Source of the DNA: Cheiracanthium punctorium
Taxonomy: Eukaryota > Arthropoda > Arachnida > Araneae > Cheiracanthiidae
Reading direction: 5' to 3'
Assembly (NCBI GenBank): GCA_038373885.1
Contig: JAWZYV010011901.1
Span: 1 to 64,000, forward strand
DNA: 64,000 nucleotides
The notes beneath the pieces were generated by a model. That model saw only the letters and a program-made list of their open reading frames with translations. It was not told the DNA's origin and made no database searches. A program made the position numbers and the translations under genes. Positions 12,976 through 24,194 of this stretch are shown here, piece after piece (position 1 is the stretch's first letter; each line of letters starts with the position of its first letter).

Positions 12976-13480
12976 CAGTAGTGTCTCGATTGTTCGAGTT
13001 CCCCATAAATCTGAGTTAGTGAAAAAAATCGGTTTAGCTCCCAAATAATGACCAACACATACAAAACACATGAAAGAAGTTTTTCGCATCACAAAATTGA
13101 AATACCTGGCACATCCAGAAGCCACATCAGAAATCCCACTCCCAAAAAAAATGGGTGTATTTTTTCTATAGATGGCCTCGCAGGCATTTCTGTCCAGTGC
13201 TGATCTGCTGCTTTGCCAATGGCACGATATTGCTGCACAAAATCAAGTCAACATACTAATAAATAAAAAAACTATTATTTTTCATTATAAGTAACCTGTT
13301 CTAATCATTAGTAATGTGGTAATATGCAAGTACATTTTTCATTTAAATATGCAGTCAAATTACAAAAATTGCTCTGTTTCCATTTATTTGTTATTTAATT
13401 TTTTGATTTCAATCATTCCAGTTTTCATTAGTTCGAGGCAAGTCCGGTCCCGTCCACCTTGAATTATCAAGACTCTACTG
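12976..13480. mobile_element. pogo/Tigger-type MITE
   Basis: The left end is CAGTAGTGTCTCGATTGTTC and the right end is the inverted form GATAATTCAAG reading CAGTAGAGTCTTGATAATTC on the minus strand. This matches the pogo/Tigger TIR style (CAGTAGA..CTCGATTA). TA precedes the left end (12974-12975); the right duplication has decayed. No transposase is encoded in the 505 bp. Other pogo-like single ends are at about 38284 (CAGTAGACTCTCGATTAACC) and 59520. Confidence 0.7.
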
Positions 13481-13789
13481 AGGTTCATTTTCTTTTCAAC
13501 ATTAGATAATAAATTCAGAGTACTATCAGTTTTGATGCATACAATTTTATTGATTAAAATCAACTCCTTTTTTTTTTTTTTTTTTTTTTGAGCCCTCCTG
13601 TGCCAGCAAGGTCCTTAGACATTTGTTGAATATGCTCAAATGGCAAATGTTACTGGCATCAATCAAACTAGTAAAAAAGTCTGATTGAAGATGAATTAAT
13701 CAGGAATTATGTTGCTCATGTGCATGTTAAATATGTATATGCATAATTTCAGTTTAGTAATTTATTAACAGTTTCTCAACAATACAGGG

Positions 13790-14385
13790 CTTGTATAAAA
13801 AGAATCAGGAACACTTTCTTACTGATGTGAAGCATGCTCGTACACACATGCTTGGTGGAAGGTGATGCAACCTTTAAGGCATTCCAAGCATCAATCACCA
13901 GCAAACATACATTCAGGCTAATTTGTGTTGCTTGTGATTATTAGGACCCCATGTAATCACCCCCATCAAATTTTGTGTTGGACTGGGAAAATCGAGTAAG
14001 GAGACACTAGGCATGATTCACCAAGTGTTCAAGGATGAAAGCTTCTCACAAACTGCAGTTTTTAATTGGTACAAGCTCTTTTAAGATGACTGAGAAAATT
14101 TAGAGGTTGAGTCCTACACTGGGCGGCCATCGACTATGTGCAACGCACACTTGAAGTGCTGATGGTCAACTCAGTAAGACCAGCCATTGCTCTAAATTGA
14201 AAATTGCATCACAACAATGCACCCAGCTACATCTGCTTCTTCCAGCTCTGAAATAAACCTGCACTGCAAGGATTCCCCAACTTGGCCCCAGCTGACTGTT
14301 TTCTATTACTGAATGTGTAATCCTCCCTCAAAGGACACCATCATGGGACCCTATGCACTGTCATGTCAAAGAACCTTGCTCACCT
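13790..14385 (+). pseudogene. Decayed mariner transposase relic
   Basis: Reading in the + direction across several frames gives mariner-like pieces: VGLGKSSKETLGMIHQVF and SQTAVFNWYKLF (the N-terminal helix-turn-helix pair), then YTGRPS, then HHNNAPS and later KDTIMGP. In intact mariners the motif before the second catalytic aspartate is HHDNAP; here the D is N. The centre between GRPS and HHNNAP is shortened, removing most of the catalytic domain, and there are several in-frame stops. It ends just before the TTAA-flanked element at 14390. It cannot be active. Confidence 0.75.
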
Positions 14386-14569
14386 ACCCTTAACCCTTTG
14401 AGGTGCAACCCTTTCCCAATGCTGAAAAAATCTGATGTGTCCAACACATGACTTCCTTGCACGTCTATTAGATCAAAAATATTTTCAACGCTCTTCCTCT
14501 AAACTTATTTGTTTGAAAGAGATAAAATATCAATAATAGTAAGGTTTAGCGATTTCTAGCCAAATATTT

Positions 14570-15150
14570 CGATATCGCCAAGCTGAGTTCAATTTAAAAG
14601 AATTCCTTCTGACACTTTATTTGGCGATATTTTACCAAAACGCCGACAAACTTGAGATAGTCTGCGAGATTTGGGGGATAACCAAAGTAGTCATTGACCA
14701 CAGACTTTCAATGAATTGAATGCATCCTTACACCTCAATGTATTTAAAGTCATTTGGCTCACCCTGTAAATAAATTCTCAGTCGATTGCTGTCAAAAAAG
14801 TTATTGAAAACAGTTAGATATTGCAATATTTCTAAATACAAAAGTTCAAAATTCTACGGGTTAAAGTTTTAGAGTTATACAAAATATGAAATAATTTTTG
14901 GTGCCAAATTTGGCGATATTTTGGCGAAACTCGTCAATGTCGACGACATTTGGCGAGATTTTAAGAATGAACCAAACAATGACAGATTATCGCCAAATTT
15001 GGCGATATTTCGCCAAAACTCGCCAAGAACGATGACAAATGGCGATACTTTGGGCATGGACCAAATCACTGACTATTGCCAAATTTGGCGATATTTCGCC
15101 AAGGTCTTGGACAGACGGCGAGATTTTGGGCATGTACCAAACAATGACTG
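14570..15150. repeat. Diverged tandem repeat with CGCCAAATTTGGCG palindromes
   Basis: Units of roughly 75-90 bp share 'ccaaaca/tc.atgac', 'tcgccaaatttggcgatatt' and 'cgccaa...ggcgaga'. Clear units start near 14953, 15040 and 15118, with a weaker one at 14570-14710. Each has the perfect 14-bp palindrome CGCCAAATTTGGCG or a close form. ORFs on both strands (89 aa + and 64 aa -) are products of this symmetry. Confidence 0.7.
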
Positions 15151-15640
15151 TCTACAGTTGTATTATATTGAAGATGTCCATAGACATTAAAGTACTGAAA
15201 TTCTTTTCGGTGGTCCTGTAAATAAACTCTCCAGTAGATTGGAACCAAAAATCGAGATGCACAACTAGATGTTACAACAATCTTATATATGAAATTTCAT
15301 AATAGTTTTTGAGATTTGAGAGTTAAATATGCACACACGTACACCAAAAGTCGCCAAGCTTGGCAAATTTTGGCATAGTTTTTGAGGGAGGTACGTGACC
15401 GTTGTCGGACCATTGCCTAACTTATGTGGTAGGACGGTATTGTGCTTGAAATGGATGAATGCCCCTAAAATTGCCATTGACCGTAATATATTGGAAATTT
15501 TTTGAGTGTTCCTGTAGCAGAACTATAAATGATAAAGACACTTTTTTTAATGGAGAAATTCATTTTCTAACTCTTTACAGCATATATCACTTCTGAGTCG
15601 TTTGAAATTGCCCAATACCTCTAAAAAATGCTTTGATGAA

Positions 15641-16170
15641 TTTCGGCCCATAGAGCGTAATGTATTTCAAATCTTTTGGGCGGTTCTGTAGATAAACTAT
15701 CCAGTCGAATGGAACCGAAAGGGAGGTGCACAACTAGATGTTACAACAATCCTAAATATAAAGTTTCAACATTCTACGCCTAATAGTTTTTGAGATAAGA
15801 GAGTTTAATAAATTTCGGCCCATTGAGCGTAATGTATTTCGAATGTTTCGGGTAGTCCTGTAGATAAACTATCCAGTCGAATGGAACCAAAAGGGGAGGT
15901 GCACAACTAGATGTTACAACTATCCAAAATATGAAGTTTCGACATTCTACGCCTAATAGCTTTTGAGTTAGGCGAGTTTAATGAATTTCGGCCCATTGAG
16001 CGTAATGTATTTCGAATCTTTTGGGCGGTCCTGTACATAAACTATCCATTCGATTGCCACCAAAAGGGGATGTGCACAACTAGATCATAGAACAATCCTA
16101 AATATCAAATCTCAACATTCTATGACCAATAGTTTTTGAGATATGCGAGTTACATACATACGTACGTACA
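15641..16170. repeat. 172-173 bp tandem repeat, 3 units
   Basis: The word TTTCGGCCCAT occurs at 15641, 15813 and 15986 (172 and 173 bp apart). Each unit also has 'gtcctgtagataaactatcc' and 'gtgcacaactagat'. A related single unit lies upstream at about 15207-15320. The array is internal to the 14431-16385 insertion. Confidence 0.85.
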
Positions 16171-17184
16171 GACAGCATGGAAAAACTGGCCACAATAGAC
16201 TCGCCACTGGTCAAAATGAGTTGCAGACGCGTTAATATGATCGTCCATGCTAGCCTATGATGAGATGCATCGAAAAATTTATTTAAATTTAATTTAGAGG
16301 TAGTCAAAATCGGTTTTTTTGTCGAAATTTGGCCCTCAAAATTTTTCGGGATCACATTACTTCCTTATACTACGTACAAGGAAGTAAAAAGGGCAGCCGT
16401 TGCCATCGCTCGGCTTAACTACGAGCAAGATGGCGGACGATCGAAACGTTCATCGCGTGTCACAGATCTGAGACCCTTTTTTGACGACAGCTGGCTGAGC
16501 GCGAGATTAGCCAGCTGCGTCAAAAAAAGGTCTCTACATCTGTGGCACACGATGAACGTTTTGATCGTCTGCCATCTTGCTGGTAGTTAAGTCAAGCGAT
16601 GGCAACGGCTGCCCTTTTTTCAGCATTGGGCAATCGATCCAGCTGTTCTCGCATTCTTCCATTTTTCAGCAGATGTCAGTGCTAAAAAGTAAAGGATTCT
16701 CGTGGAGCTATGTCACCCGCAACTATTTTTATAGAAATCAAATCTATTCTTCATGACTGGCAACAGTCAAAACGTCAGCGTTGGATGTTCCCAGAGCGGG
16801 AACACTGTGCATTAAAGGGTTAAAGATGTTCTGGAATCTGCCTGCCAGGAGGCTTCGAGTCATTGAAAGCCATCAGCAAAAGCATGTCATGCTGAAGGGA
16901 AGACTTTTGACGTTTTTCAGGCAATATCTCAAATACATCATTTTTTCCAATACTTTTATACAATTCTTATACATATGTCACATATAGAATGGATTTAAAG
17001 TATGATACCAAGTGTATGGACTCTCAGTTCTTTTATTTACTTTTTATTTGGTTGGTTAGTTTCATTGTTGTATAAATATGTAAAAAGTACGTAAACATAA
17101 AAAATTTTGATTTCTGAGTCTAACAGTTCCTTAAAAGCAGTTTTGGAGATAATCTTTTATATTACACATAAAAAATATGAACTA

Positions 17185-17690
17185 ATTCGAATGCACCATT
17201 TAGACACTAGCACACTTTAAATGATTTGCATTCAAAACCCAAAACGTATTAGAATTATTTTTTGTAACCTTGTGAACCAACAATCAGCTCAACACACACC
17301 AAAATTTATGCACATCACGTGACCATGACCTATAATATACATACCCAGTTTATTCTCAATCGAATGCACTCTTTAGATGCTAGCACACTTTCAAGAATTT
17401 CCATCCATAATGTAAAATAACTCTTTTCTGCCACCCTGTAAGAAAACTAAGTCCTATACTCACCAAAATCAATACTGGTCGTGTGGTGGTGATCTATATT
17501 ATAGATACCAAATTTCAGCTTAATCAAATGCAGTGTTTAGGAGCTATTGTGTTCAATCACATACATACATCACCATAAAAATAGCATTATGAATTCAGAT
17601 CTCAAAATGTGTAAACACATTAAAATTTTTTCATGATTACAATACTTCCCTTATATGGTACATATTTGGAAAGTAAAAAGTATTGAATTG
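17185..17690. repeat. About 170-bp tandem repeat with shared end module
   Basis: Units beginning GAATGCAC occur at 17189 and 17362 (173 bp), with a third at about 17525. They contain 'tagcacactttcaagaattt' and 'accaaaatcaatactggtc'. The block ends with 'tcatgattacaatacttccc' and 'ggaaagtaaaa', the same module that closes 49860-50650 and, in hairpin form, 14431-16385. Confidence 0.75.
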
Positions 17691-17771
17691 AAATTTAGTT
17701 TTTCATATGAAAAAGGAGAGAGAAAACTTATTGACTCTAAAATAAAATGCTTGAATGATAGTAATTTGATA

Positions 17772-18154
17772 CACAGAATGTCCCAAAAATACTAACTTAG
17801 GCTTTTATTCCTTAAATATTGACCATAGACTTATACAATAAATTACAAAATTAGGTAAAAAAGGTGCAGAATTTATGGTATTGATTAAATTTTCAGGAGA
17901 TTAAATAAATACAAATTTAATTTTTATATATCTCATCACGTAATTAATCTAGAGTTACATTTTACTAATTGTGAACTTTTTTTGTATGGGGATCACGTAT
18001 AAATTTACATTTCGAATTTATTTAATCTTCTGAAAAAATTTATTAATACCATAGAATTCTTACTTTTTTTTTAATGTAACTTTGTAATTTAATGTATATG
18101 TCTATGCTCAATGTTTAAGAAATAAAAGTCTAAGTGTTTGGGGAACATCCTGTA
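17772..18154. mobile_element. Long inverted-repeat MITE, mariner-like TA insertion
   Basis: The left arm has 'cttttattccttaaatattg' and the right arm the complement of 'cttttatttcttaaacattg'. Pairing continues inward for about 180 bp per arm, through 'taatac/gtattg' and 'gattaaataaat'. The ends are CACAGAATGTCCC and GGGGAACATCCTGTA, beside TA dinucleotides (17770-17771 and 18155-18156). No ORF is present. Confidence 0.75.
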
Positions 18155-18289
18155 TACTTCTGAATTATCGTTATTTTAGTCTAGAAATTCGGACCATCAC
18201 ATGATTGATAAGAAGAATCTTAGTTTGAGAAAAATTTAACAGAATAAGCATCTTTGTAGAGTCAAACATAATACATTTATATTAATGAC

Positions 18290-18500
18290 TGTGTCATTTT
18301 ATCTTTCACCCCCTTTATTGAGAATTGTCCCAAAAAATGTGACATAAAAGTATGCTACATAATTTTACAGATATTTAAATACTATTGGTTCACAACAGCT
18401 TTAATCTATTGTTACAATATTTCGTAAGCTGTAGAATATGCATCACATGCATTTTTCTATAAATAGGTTACAATGATAAAAATTTCAACAGCTTAAGAAA
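18290..18500 (-). repeat. Copy of a Helitron-internal module
   Basis: This is the reverse complement of much of 51541-51860: both contain 'acatgtggtgcatattctac' or a close form, 'cttacgaaatattgtaacaa' and 'agctgttgtgaac'. Together with 19361-19470, which matches 51410-51500 in reverse, it suggests one repeat split by about 0.85 kb, including the copia relic. Confidence 0.7.
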
Positions 18501-18502
18501 AC

Positions 18503-19247
18503 TGTTGAGTATTGAATTGTTTATTTTTTTACTGTGCAATGTTGAGTTGTTATTTGTGCATCGACCCACGTATCTTATCCTCCTGAATTCTGTATCCCTC
18601 AAAAACATTTATCTACTTAACTGTAACTGTGCTCGTGCATGCATTCTTTTTACTTCTTCTATACTTTTTTCCTTCTTGGTGTTACCTTATTATGTGATGT
18701 GCCTGTTTCTTCCATTCTAATTTAATGTTATTTAATGTAATTATTTAATCTAATTTAATGTTATTTAATCTAATTTAATGTAATTTAAGTAAATGTTTTG
18801 TTAAAATCCCACGCTTACTATGTTTATATCATAACTCTGCTAACATTTCTAAAAGGTTATGGACACCAGATAAATTAATTTATTTATTTACTGATTTTTA
18901 ACATTCGTTTCAAGGCTGCATCATTCATCCTCAAAATGGTGACTAGAACTTGGCGAATTGAAACGCTGAATAAGGATAATTACGAAACATGGACTCATAA
19001 AATTAAGGATGCATCAAGAATAACGTGTAAAAGGTATAAACGCATCGGGCACTGGGCTAGCGAATGTGAAAAAAAGAATCATTTTAAACATAACCCTAAC
19101 AGCTTGGGATTCTTGTCCATTCTGGATGACTCGCCAATAGGGTTACCAGACGAAATACAGCAACCCTACTCGCCTAAAGCTCTCTCAACAATATCAAATA
19201 AGGAAAAGCAAAATTTTTGGTGTATTAAGATAGATACTAAAAATTAA
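18503..19247 (+). pseudogene. Copia-like gag relic with a possible 5' LTR
   Basis: The ORF at 18936-19247 (103 aa) starts with ETLNKDNYETWTHKIKDA, which resembles the copia gag start (L..DNY..W), and is fused directly to a CCHC-type zinc knuckle, CKRYKRIGHWASEC, whose second cysteine is tyrosine. In intact copia gag these parts are more than 150 residues apart, so an internal deletion is inferred. Upstream, 18503-18903 begins TGTTGAG and ends TTTTTAACA, a possible LTR, but no 3' LTR was found to confirm it. The C-terminal part is unrecognised. Not a host gene. Confidence 0.6.
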
Positions 19248-19360
19248 ATAAGTTACTTCAGTTATCATCGACTCACGTTTGTAATTGCAAGGAAAGATCA
19301 GAAAACCCTCCTACTTCCAGTCGATGAAATAAATGTAAACGAAGAATAAAAGAAAAAGGG

Positions 19361-19470
19361 GTGAGAGATAAAATGACATAGTCAATTGATATCGTTTTAA
19401 TATGGCAATAATGAAACTGAAAAATTAGGGGGTTCAGGGGGTCTCCCCCTGACGAGGCTCGAAAAGCAGA
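19361..19470 (-). repeat. Second part of the Helitron-internal module
   Basis: Contains 'ttagggggttcagggggtct' and 'ccctgacgaggctcgaa', the reverse complement of 51415-51465, followed by matching 'gataaaatgaca' sequence. See the entry at 18290-18500. Confidence 0.7.
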
Positions 19471-19693
19471 GTTTATATATATATATGTAATGCAATTGTT
19501 TATCTTTGAGCATGTGATCTTATAGTAAAATTATAAAATCTGTATAAGCTTGTTTCGGGTTTAGAAATAATCTTGTTTCTGTCTCAAAAGTAAAATCAGT
19601 GTTATAAGTATTTTCTGTTTAATATTTATGAATGTAATATATTCATTCTTTTCTCCACTTAGATTAAACAAATATAGATTAGAATTAGAAAGC

Positions 19694-19835
19694 ATGAGCA
19701 AAGTAAAAGGAAAACATCGCTACCATGATAAAGCGAATAAAAGAAATAAAGAAACATCCAGAAAAAGTGGGTTATGTAATGATGAAGAATTAAGATTAGA
19801 GGAGCAGTTTGAAGATTTAAGTACTAAAAGTGCTG
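19694..19835 (+). CDS. TSR3: TSR3 coding exon 1
   Basis: Encodes the lysine-rich N-terminus, 47 codons plus one base, ending SAG-type sequence at the donor G|GTAAGA. The acceptor-like sequence ending at 19661 implies the exon begins in the 5' UTR at about 19662. A MITE starts 21 bp past the exon end. Confidence 0.85.
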
Positions 19836-22800
19836 GTAAGAATCAATATCCAATTACAGGGGAGTAGCCAGAAATTTTTCATGGGGGGGGTTACGACTAC
19901 TACAACTCATATATATGTATACGTGTGTGTGATAATTTAGTGAAGAATATACATTTTGTATGGCAAAAAATTTCTCATGGGAGGGGGGGTTATGAACCCC
20001 CTAACCCCCCCCCCCTTGTCCAATTATTTACAACAGATTCAGCAACAGATATTTTCAGTAGTACAGCATAGTTGCTTTTGAAATAGAATTGAATATTTGT
20101 AGAGGAGAGTCAGGAGAAATGGGACATTTTTAACAAAAATATTTCTTACAAAATATTTTCTACTTATACAACTTTGAAATTTTAAAAATAACATCTGGAA
20201 AATTTTTAACACATTTTATAAATATAAATATGGTGTTAATTATTAAGGTCTTAGTTATATAGGCAAACTAGCAGTGTGGCCCGGCGTTGCCCGTGCAATG
20301 GAAGAGAAATGCGCATTGACCTTAAATATAGATTATAAAGGGAAGGAATGTGAATCCTCCCGCTGCAATGCTGCAATGATAAAAAAGAACATTGGACTTC
20401 CCGCTGCAAAAAAAAAAAAAAATAAATAAATAAACACGGCACCTGATAGCGTTCAGAGGTTACCGGGAATGGGACGTGGCTAGGCTGGATTGTGAATCCT
20501 CCAGCTGCAATGATAAAAAAGGACATGGAACTTCCCACTGCATCAACAACTACAAAAATGAGCACGGCACCTGATAGCATACAGAGGTTACCGGAAATTG
20601 GGCATGGCTAGGCTTTTCCCCTTTTAGGTGTCTGTATTCAGTCATTTATCGCTAATACCTACGCAACTACTAAAAACAAATAAGAGTCCAGTCGTCGGTA
20701 TGAGATTGTAAAGGGAAGGGATGTGAATCCTCCCACTGCAGTGATAAAAAAAAAAGGACCTGGGACTTCCCGCTACAATGAAAAAAAGAAAGGAACAGGG
20801 GACTTGCCAGCGAACAGATGTTACACTTTAGTGTTTTTTTTTTTTTTTATTTCTGTTGTTTTAATTATCTAATAATGAGGAGAGTAGCAAATATTAGCAA
20901 CTACAATAACTTTATAGACCCGCATGGTTCGAGCTATACCGAAGTGTAACTATCGCCGCCTGTCTCTGGTGGAAAGCCTCCTAGCAGTAAAGCAAACCGT
21001 ACAGGGACTCAAAAGATCTATTCTCCACTCAACTCACGCATGCGTACTAATTGTTATTCTTGGGCACGGGTGGTATTCCGCACGCTGTTCATTTCGTTTC
21101 GTGCCTGTCGCTTACACCTAGTTGCTATGGCAACGTGCTGACCTTGAGAATGAAAAAGAGAGAAATGAGCGTTTTCCCCCTTCATTCACGCTATGCTTCC
21201 GATAAGGAAAACGTTGCTGAAAATTGTACAAAATATAAAATAACTCGAAAACTATTAATCCGATTAATTTCATTTTTACGACATTAGCTTTCTCTTGTCC
21301 TATTTAGTCAGTGTGCCAAATTTGGTCCAGATCTGTCGAAATTTCAGTTTTTGTAAACAAAATAAGAATGATGAAGTTTTGTTGTCTAAAATTCTGCCTT
21401 TTTCACCGTTTGGACCCCCTCCGAAAGTTTTGGACCCACCCCGAATTTTTTTCGGGTGCGTCCCTGCTGGACGCATATAACGAACAAATGGACAGACAGA
21501 CTTTCCTCTTTTATATATATATAGATTAAAATAAGAAGTAAAATGTCCCATTCCTCTATTATGTGAGAGAGGGATGGGACATGGTTTTTGAAAGTTGAAA
21601 TTTATGTTCCAAAGTTCATTGCTAAATATATAAAATTATAACGTGTATTTATCCAACATATTGTCCAAATCAAATGGAAAACATGCCTGTGCATGACTAG
21701 TTTCACCAACCACTTCTGGTGGATGCAGTTTTCTGGTAATATCCTATTTATCAATGATGGAATTGGCAGTTTCTTTTGTGAAGATAAAATTTCCTTTTCA
21801 TTGTCCCATCCCATGCCATCCTCTACATGACATCTCAATGTAATAACTTATTCCCAAAAACAGGCAACTGTTTGGTTCAACTTAACAGCTAATTTATAAA
21901 AGTTATGTTATTAGGTCTACAAACCATTAAGAAAAATTTTGTTAGTTATAATAAATGAGACTAAAAACACAATGAAAGTATAAGAAGTTATTTACTTTTG
22001 GCGTTGGAAGAAAATAGCTTTTTTTTTTTTTTTTTCACAGAAATTTATAACCAAAACGATTTATAGCAATAACTCTTGTGCTATGGCTAGTTAATTACAG
22101 TCCAATTATTAAATTATAATGAGAAAACTTACTGCAATATTGAAACGGTCATAAGTTGTGCCACTGAGTAGTAGATAGGCTTCTGTCTGTAGATATATGA
22201 AAGCTGTTTCATTACCAAGATCCCAATAAACTGTCTAGCACTATTTCCTAAATATGCATACATTGAACACATTTATGTGTTATCCAATTTGAAATTTTTT
22301 AGTTGAAAAATAATGTTGTGCATCTCGTAAAACAATAAAATTACTTCAATCAAACTTTATCTCTGATCTCTTCAACTTTGAATTATCCATTTTTGACTGC
22401 ATTACATACAATGTAATTATTTTCTTAAATACTTGTTTCAGTTATGTAAATTCAAAGAATGTGTTACTTGAATTTGTTTATAATACATTTTTATAATGAT
22501 TTTATTAATTAATTATATAATAATTTAGATTAATGATATAAATTTATATATATATAATTAATAAGTAAAACACAAAGAATAGTACTGCAAAAATGGCATA
22601 TCACATTGGAAGAAAATAAATATATACAGCAGAAACAGAGGGCCAGACAATATGATGATCGAAAAACAATGAACCATAAATTATACAGAAATTAATGGAA
22701 TGGAAATTATACCCTCTGGGACTCTCATCAGGGGCCATACCCAGAAAATTAAAAACAACAAAATAGTAGGATTGTGGTTGTGTGGCATATCAAAAGAGAT

Positions 22801-24160
22801 ATTCTCTCCACACATTTAGGCTCTATCCTACTATAGAATAATCATCTAAATCAAGAAAATAAAACCATACGTATATTGAGAGCAAAATAATTGAAAAGAG
22901 CACTGCAAAACAGGAATACCCAACAGGAAATATATAAATAAACTATACTAACACACACACATACAAAAAAAAATATTCATCCTACTAAAATCTGGTGTAA
23001 ATAATTTTAAAATAGAAAGCTTTAATGCAAAACATAATACCCATTAAATGCTGACATTTTAAATGAGGTATCTTCCAATTTATTATGTAAAAATATAGTG
23101 TTAGGAAAATCTTAAATTATGAAAAATTGTAAGATTTTATCTGAAATTATTTAATTCGTTTTGTGGCATTTAAAAACTTACTCACTTTATTTCTTCAATT
23201 TACCTATAATTAGTTATTTTATTTTAACTTTCTGTAATAGATGAAGAACTCCATTTGCAGCTTCCAGAAGATTATAAATATGAAATTGATGTTCCTTTTC
23301 AAGTTGCTATGTGGGACCTCAACCACTGTGATCCAAAGAAGTGTTCTGGAAGGAAACTGTCACGCTTAGGATTGATTAAAACTTTGCGACTAGGCCAAAG
23401 ATTTAATGGAATCATATTAAGTCCAATAGCAACAGCTTGTGTTGGACCACAAGACAAGTAAATTCATACTGAACTCTCTGTCTATATTTTTTGCATTATA
23501 TTTTCTATGCCATTTATTTAGATAGCTTTTTTAAGTTTCAAATAACTGCAAAAATGATATAAAATTGCTGTATTTTCTGGTATATAACTATCAACAATCT
23601 ATAAAACTTGAAATGTTCATATGATTTTTATTACAGCTTTTAAGTTTACAATACTCTTCCCTTTAATTAATTTATTTTTCAAAGATTTATATTTGTAGCT
23701 ACATTGTAGATATGAATTAATTAATGAAATAACAGAAAATACATTTTACACGCTGGGTATTCTTTGACAAAATTTAGATTAAAATGTTGAAAAGAATCCA
23801 TTTTTCTAATGCATGAATATAAAACTATAATTACTATTTCATTGAATAGTTTTATTTATACCTCTCCAGAATTTAACTTTGACACACACATTTCAAATTT
23901 TAAAGAGCAAAGGAAAAGTACATGCTTAGTTCTGAAAAAAAATAATACAGTAAAATCAGTCTTGAATGAAATTGAAAGAAATCAAAATATTTCTCTGCTA
24001 AAGGCAGAGAAATGATTTAATTGAAATGATTTGATTTTGTTTGATATATCTGCTGAATAAAGATGCATTCAACAAATCAGGAAATGTAACTCCTGCTTAG
24101 TAAAGAGTTCTTTAAGAGAGATATTTAATGTAGACGATAATTTTACTATCATTATTATTT

Positions 24161-24194
<34 letters not shown>

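Larger units (their letters stand above)
14431..16385. mobile_element. Insertion with internal tandem arrays, inside the TTAA element
   Basis: Comparison with the uninterrupted copy at 28 kb shows that GCTGAAAAAA|GGGCAGCC was split here; the A run appears on both sides. The left end carries a small hairpin (ATGTGT/ACACAT) followed by ACTTCCTTGCACG. The right end is a hairpin ACTTCCTTATAC...GTACAAGGAAGT. The same terminal module, and inner words like 'cacaactagatgttacaac', tie it to the repeats at 17180-17690 and 49860-50650. Superfamily is unknown; no protein is encoded. Confidence 0.65.
14390..16823. mobile_element. piggyBac-type MITE (TTAA duplication) with a 2 kb insertion
   Basis: Flanked by TTAA at 14390-14393 and 16820-16823, with ends CCCTTTGAGGTGCAACCC and, on the other strand, CCCTTTAATGCACAGTG. 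A second copy without the large insertion lies at 27822-28310. The core is a long palindrome: 'gggcagccgttgccatcgct' near 16391 recurs inverted at about 16590-16612, with the arms meeting around 16490. TTAA duplications plus ends starting CCC are characteristic of the piggyBac superfamily; no transposase is present. Confidence 0.8.

Noticed and set aside
23809..24015. 68-aa ORF in TSR3 intron 2 with a somewhat protein-like sequence
   Set aside because: No clear acceptor/donor pair in phase with TSR3 and no family match; exons 2 and 3 join cleanly without it.
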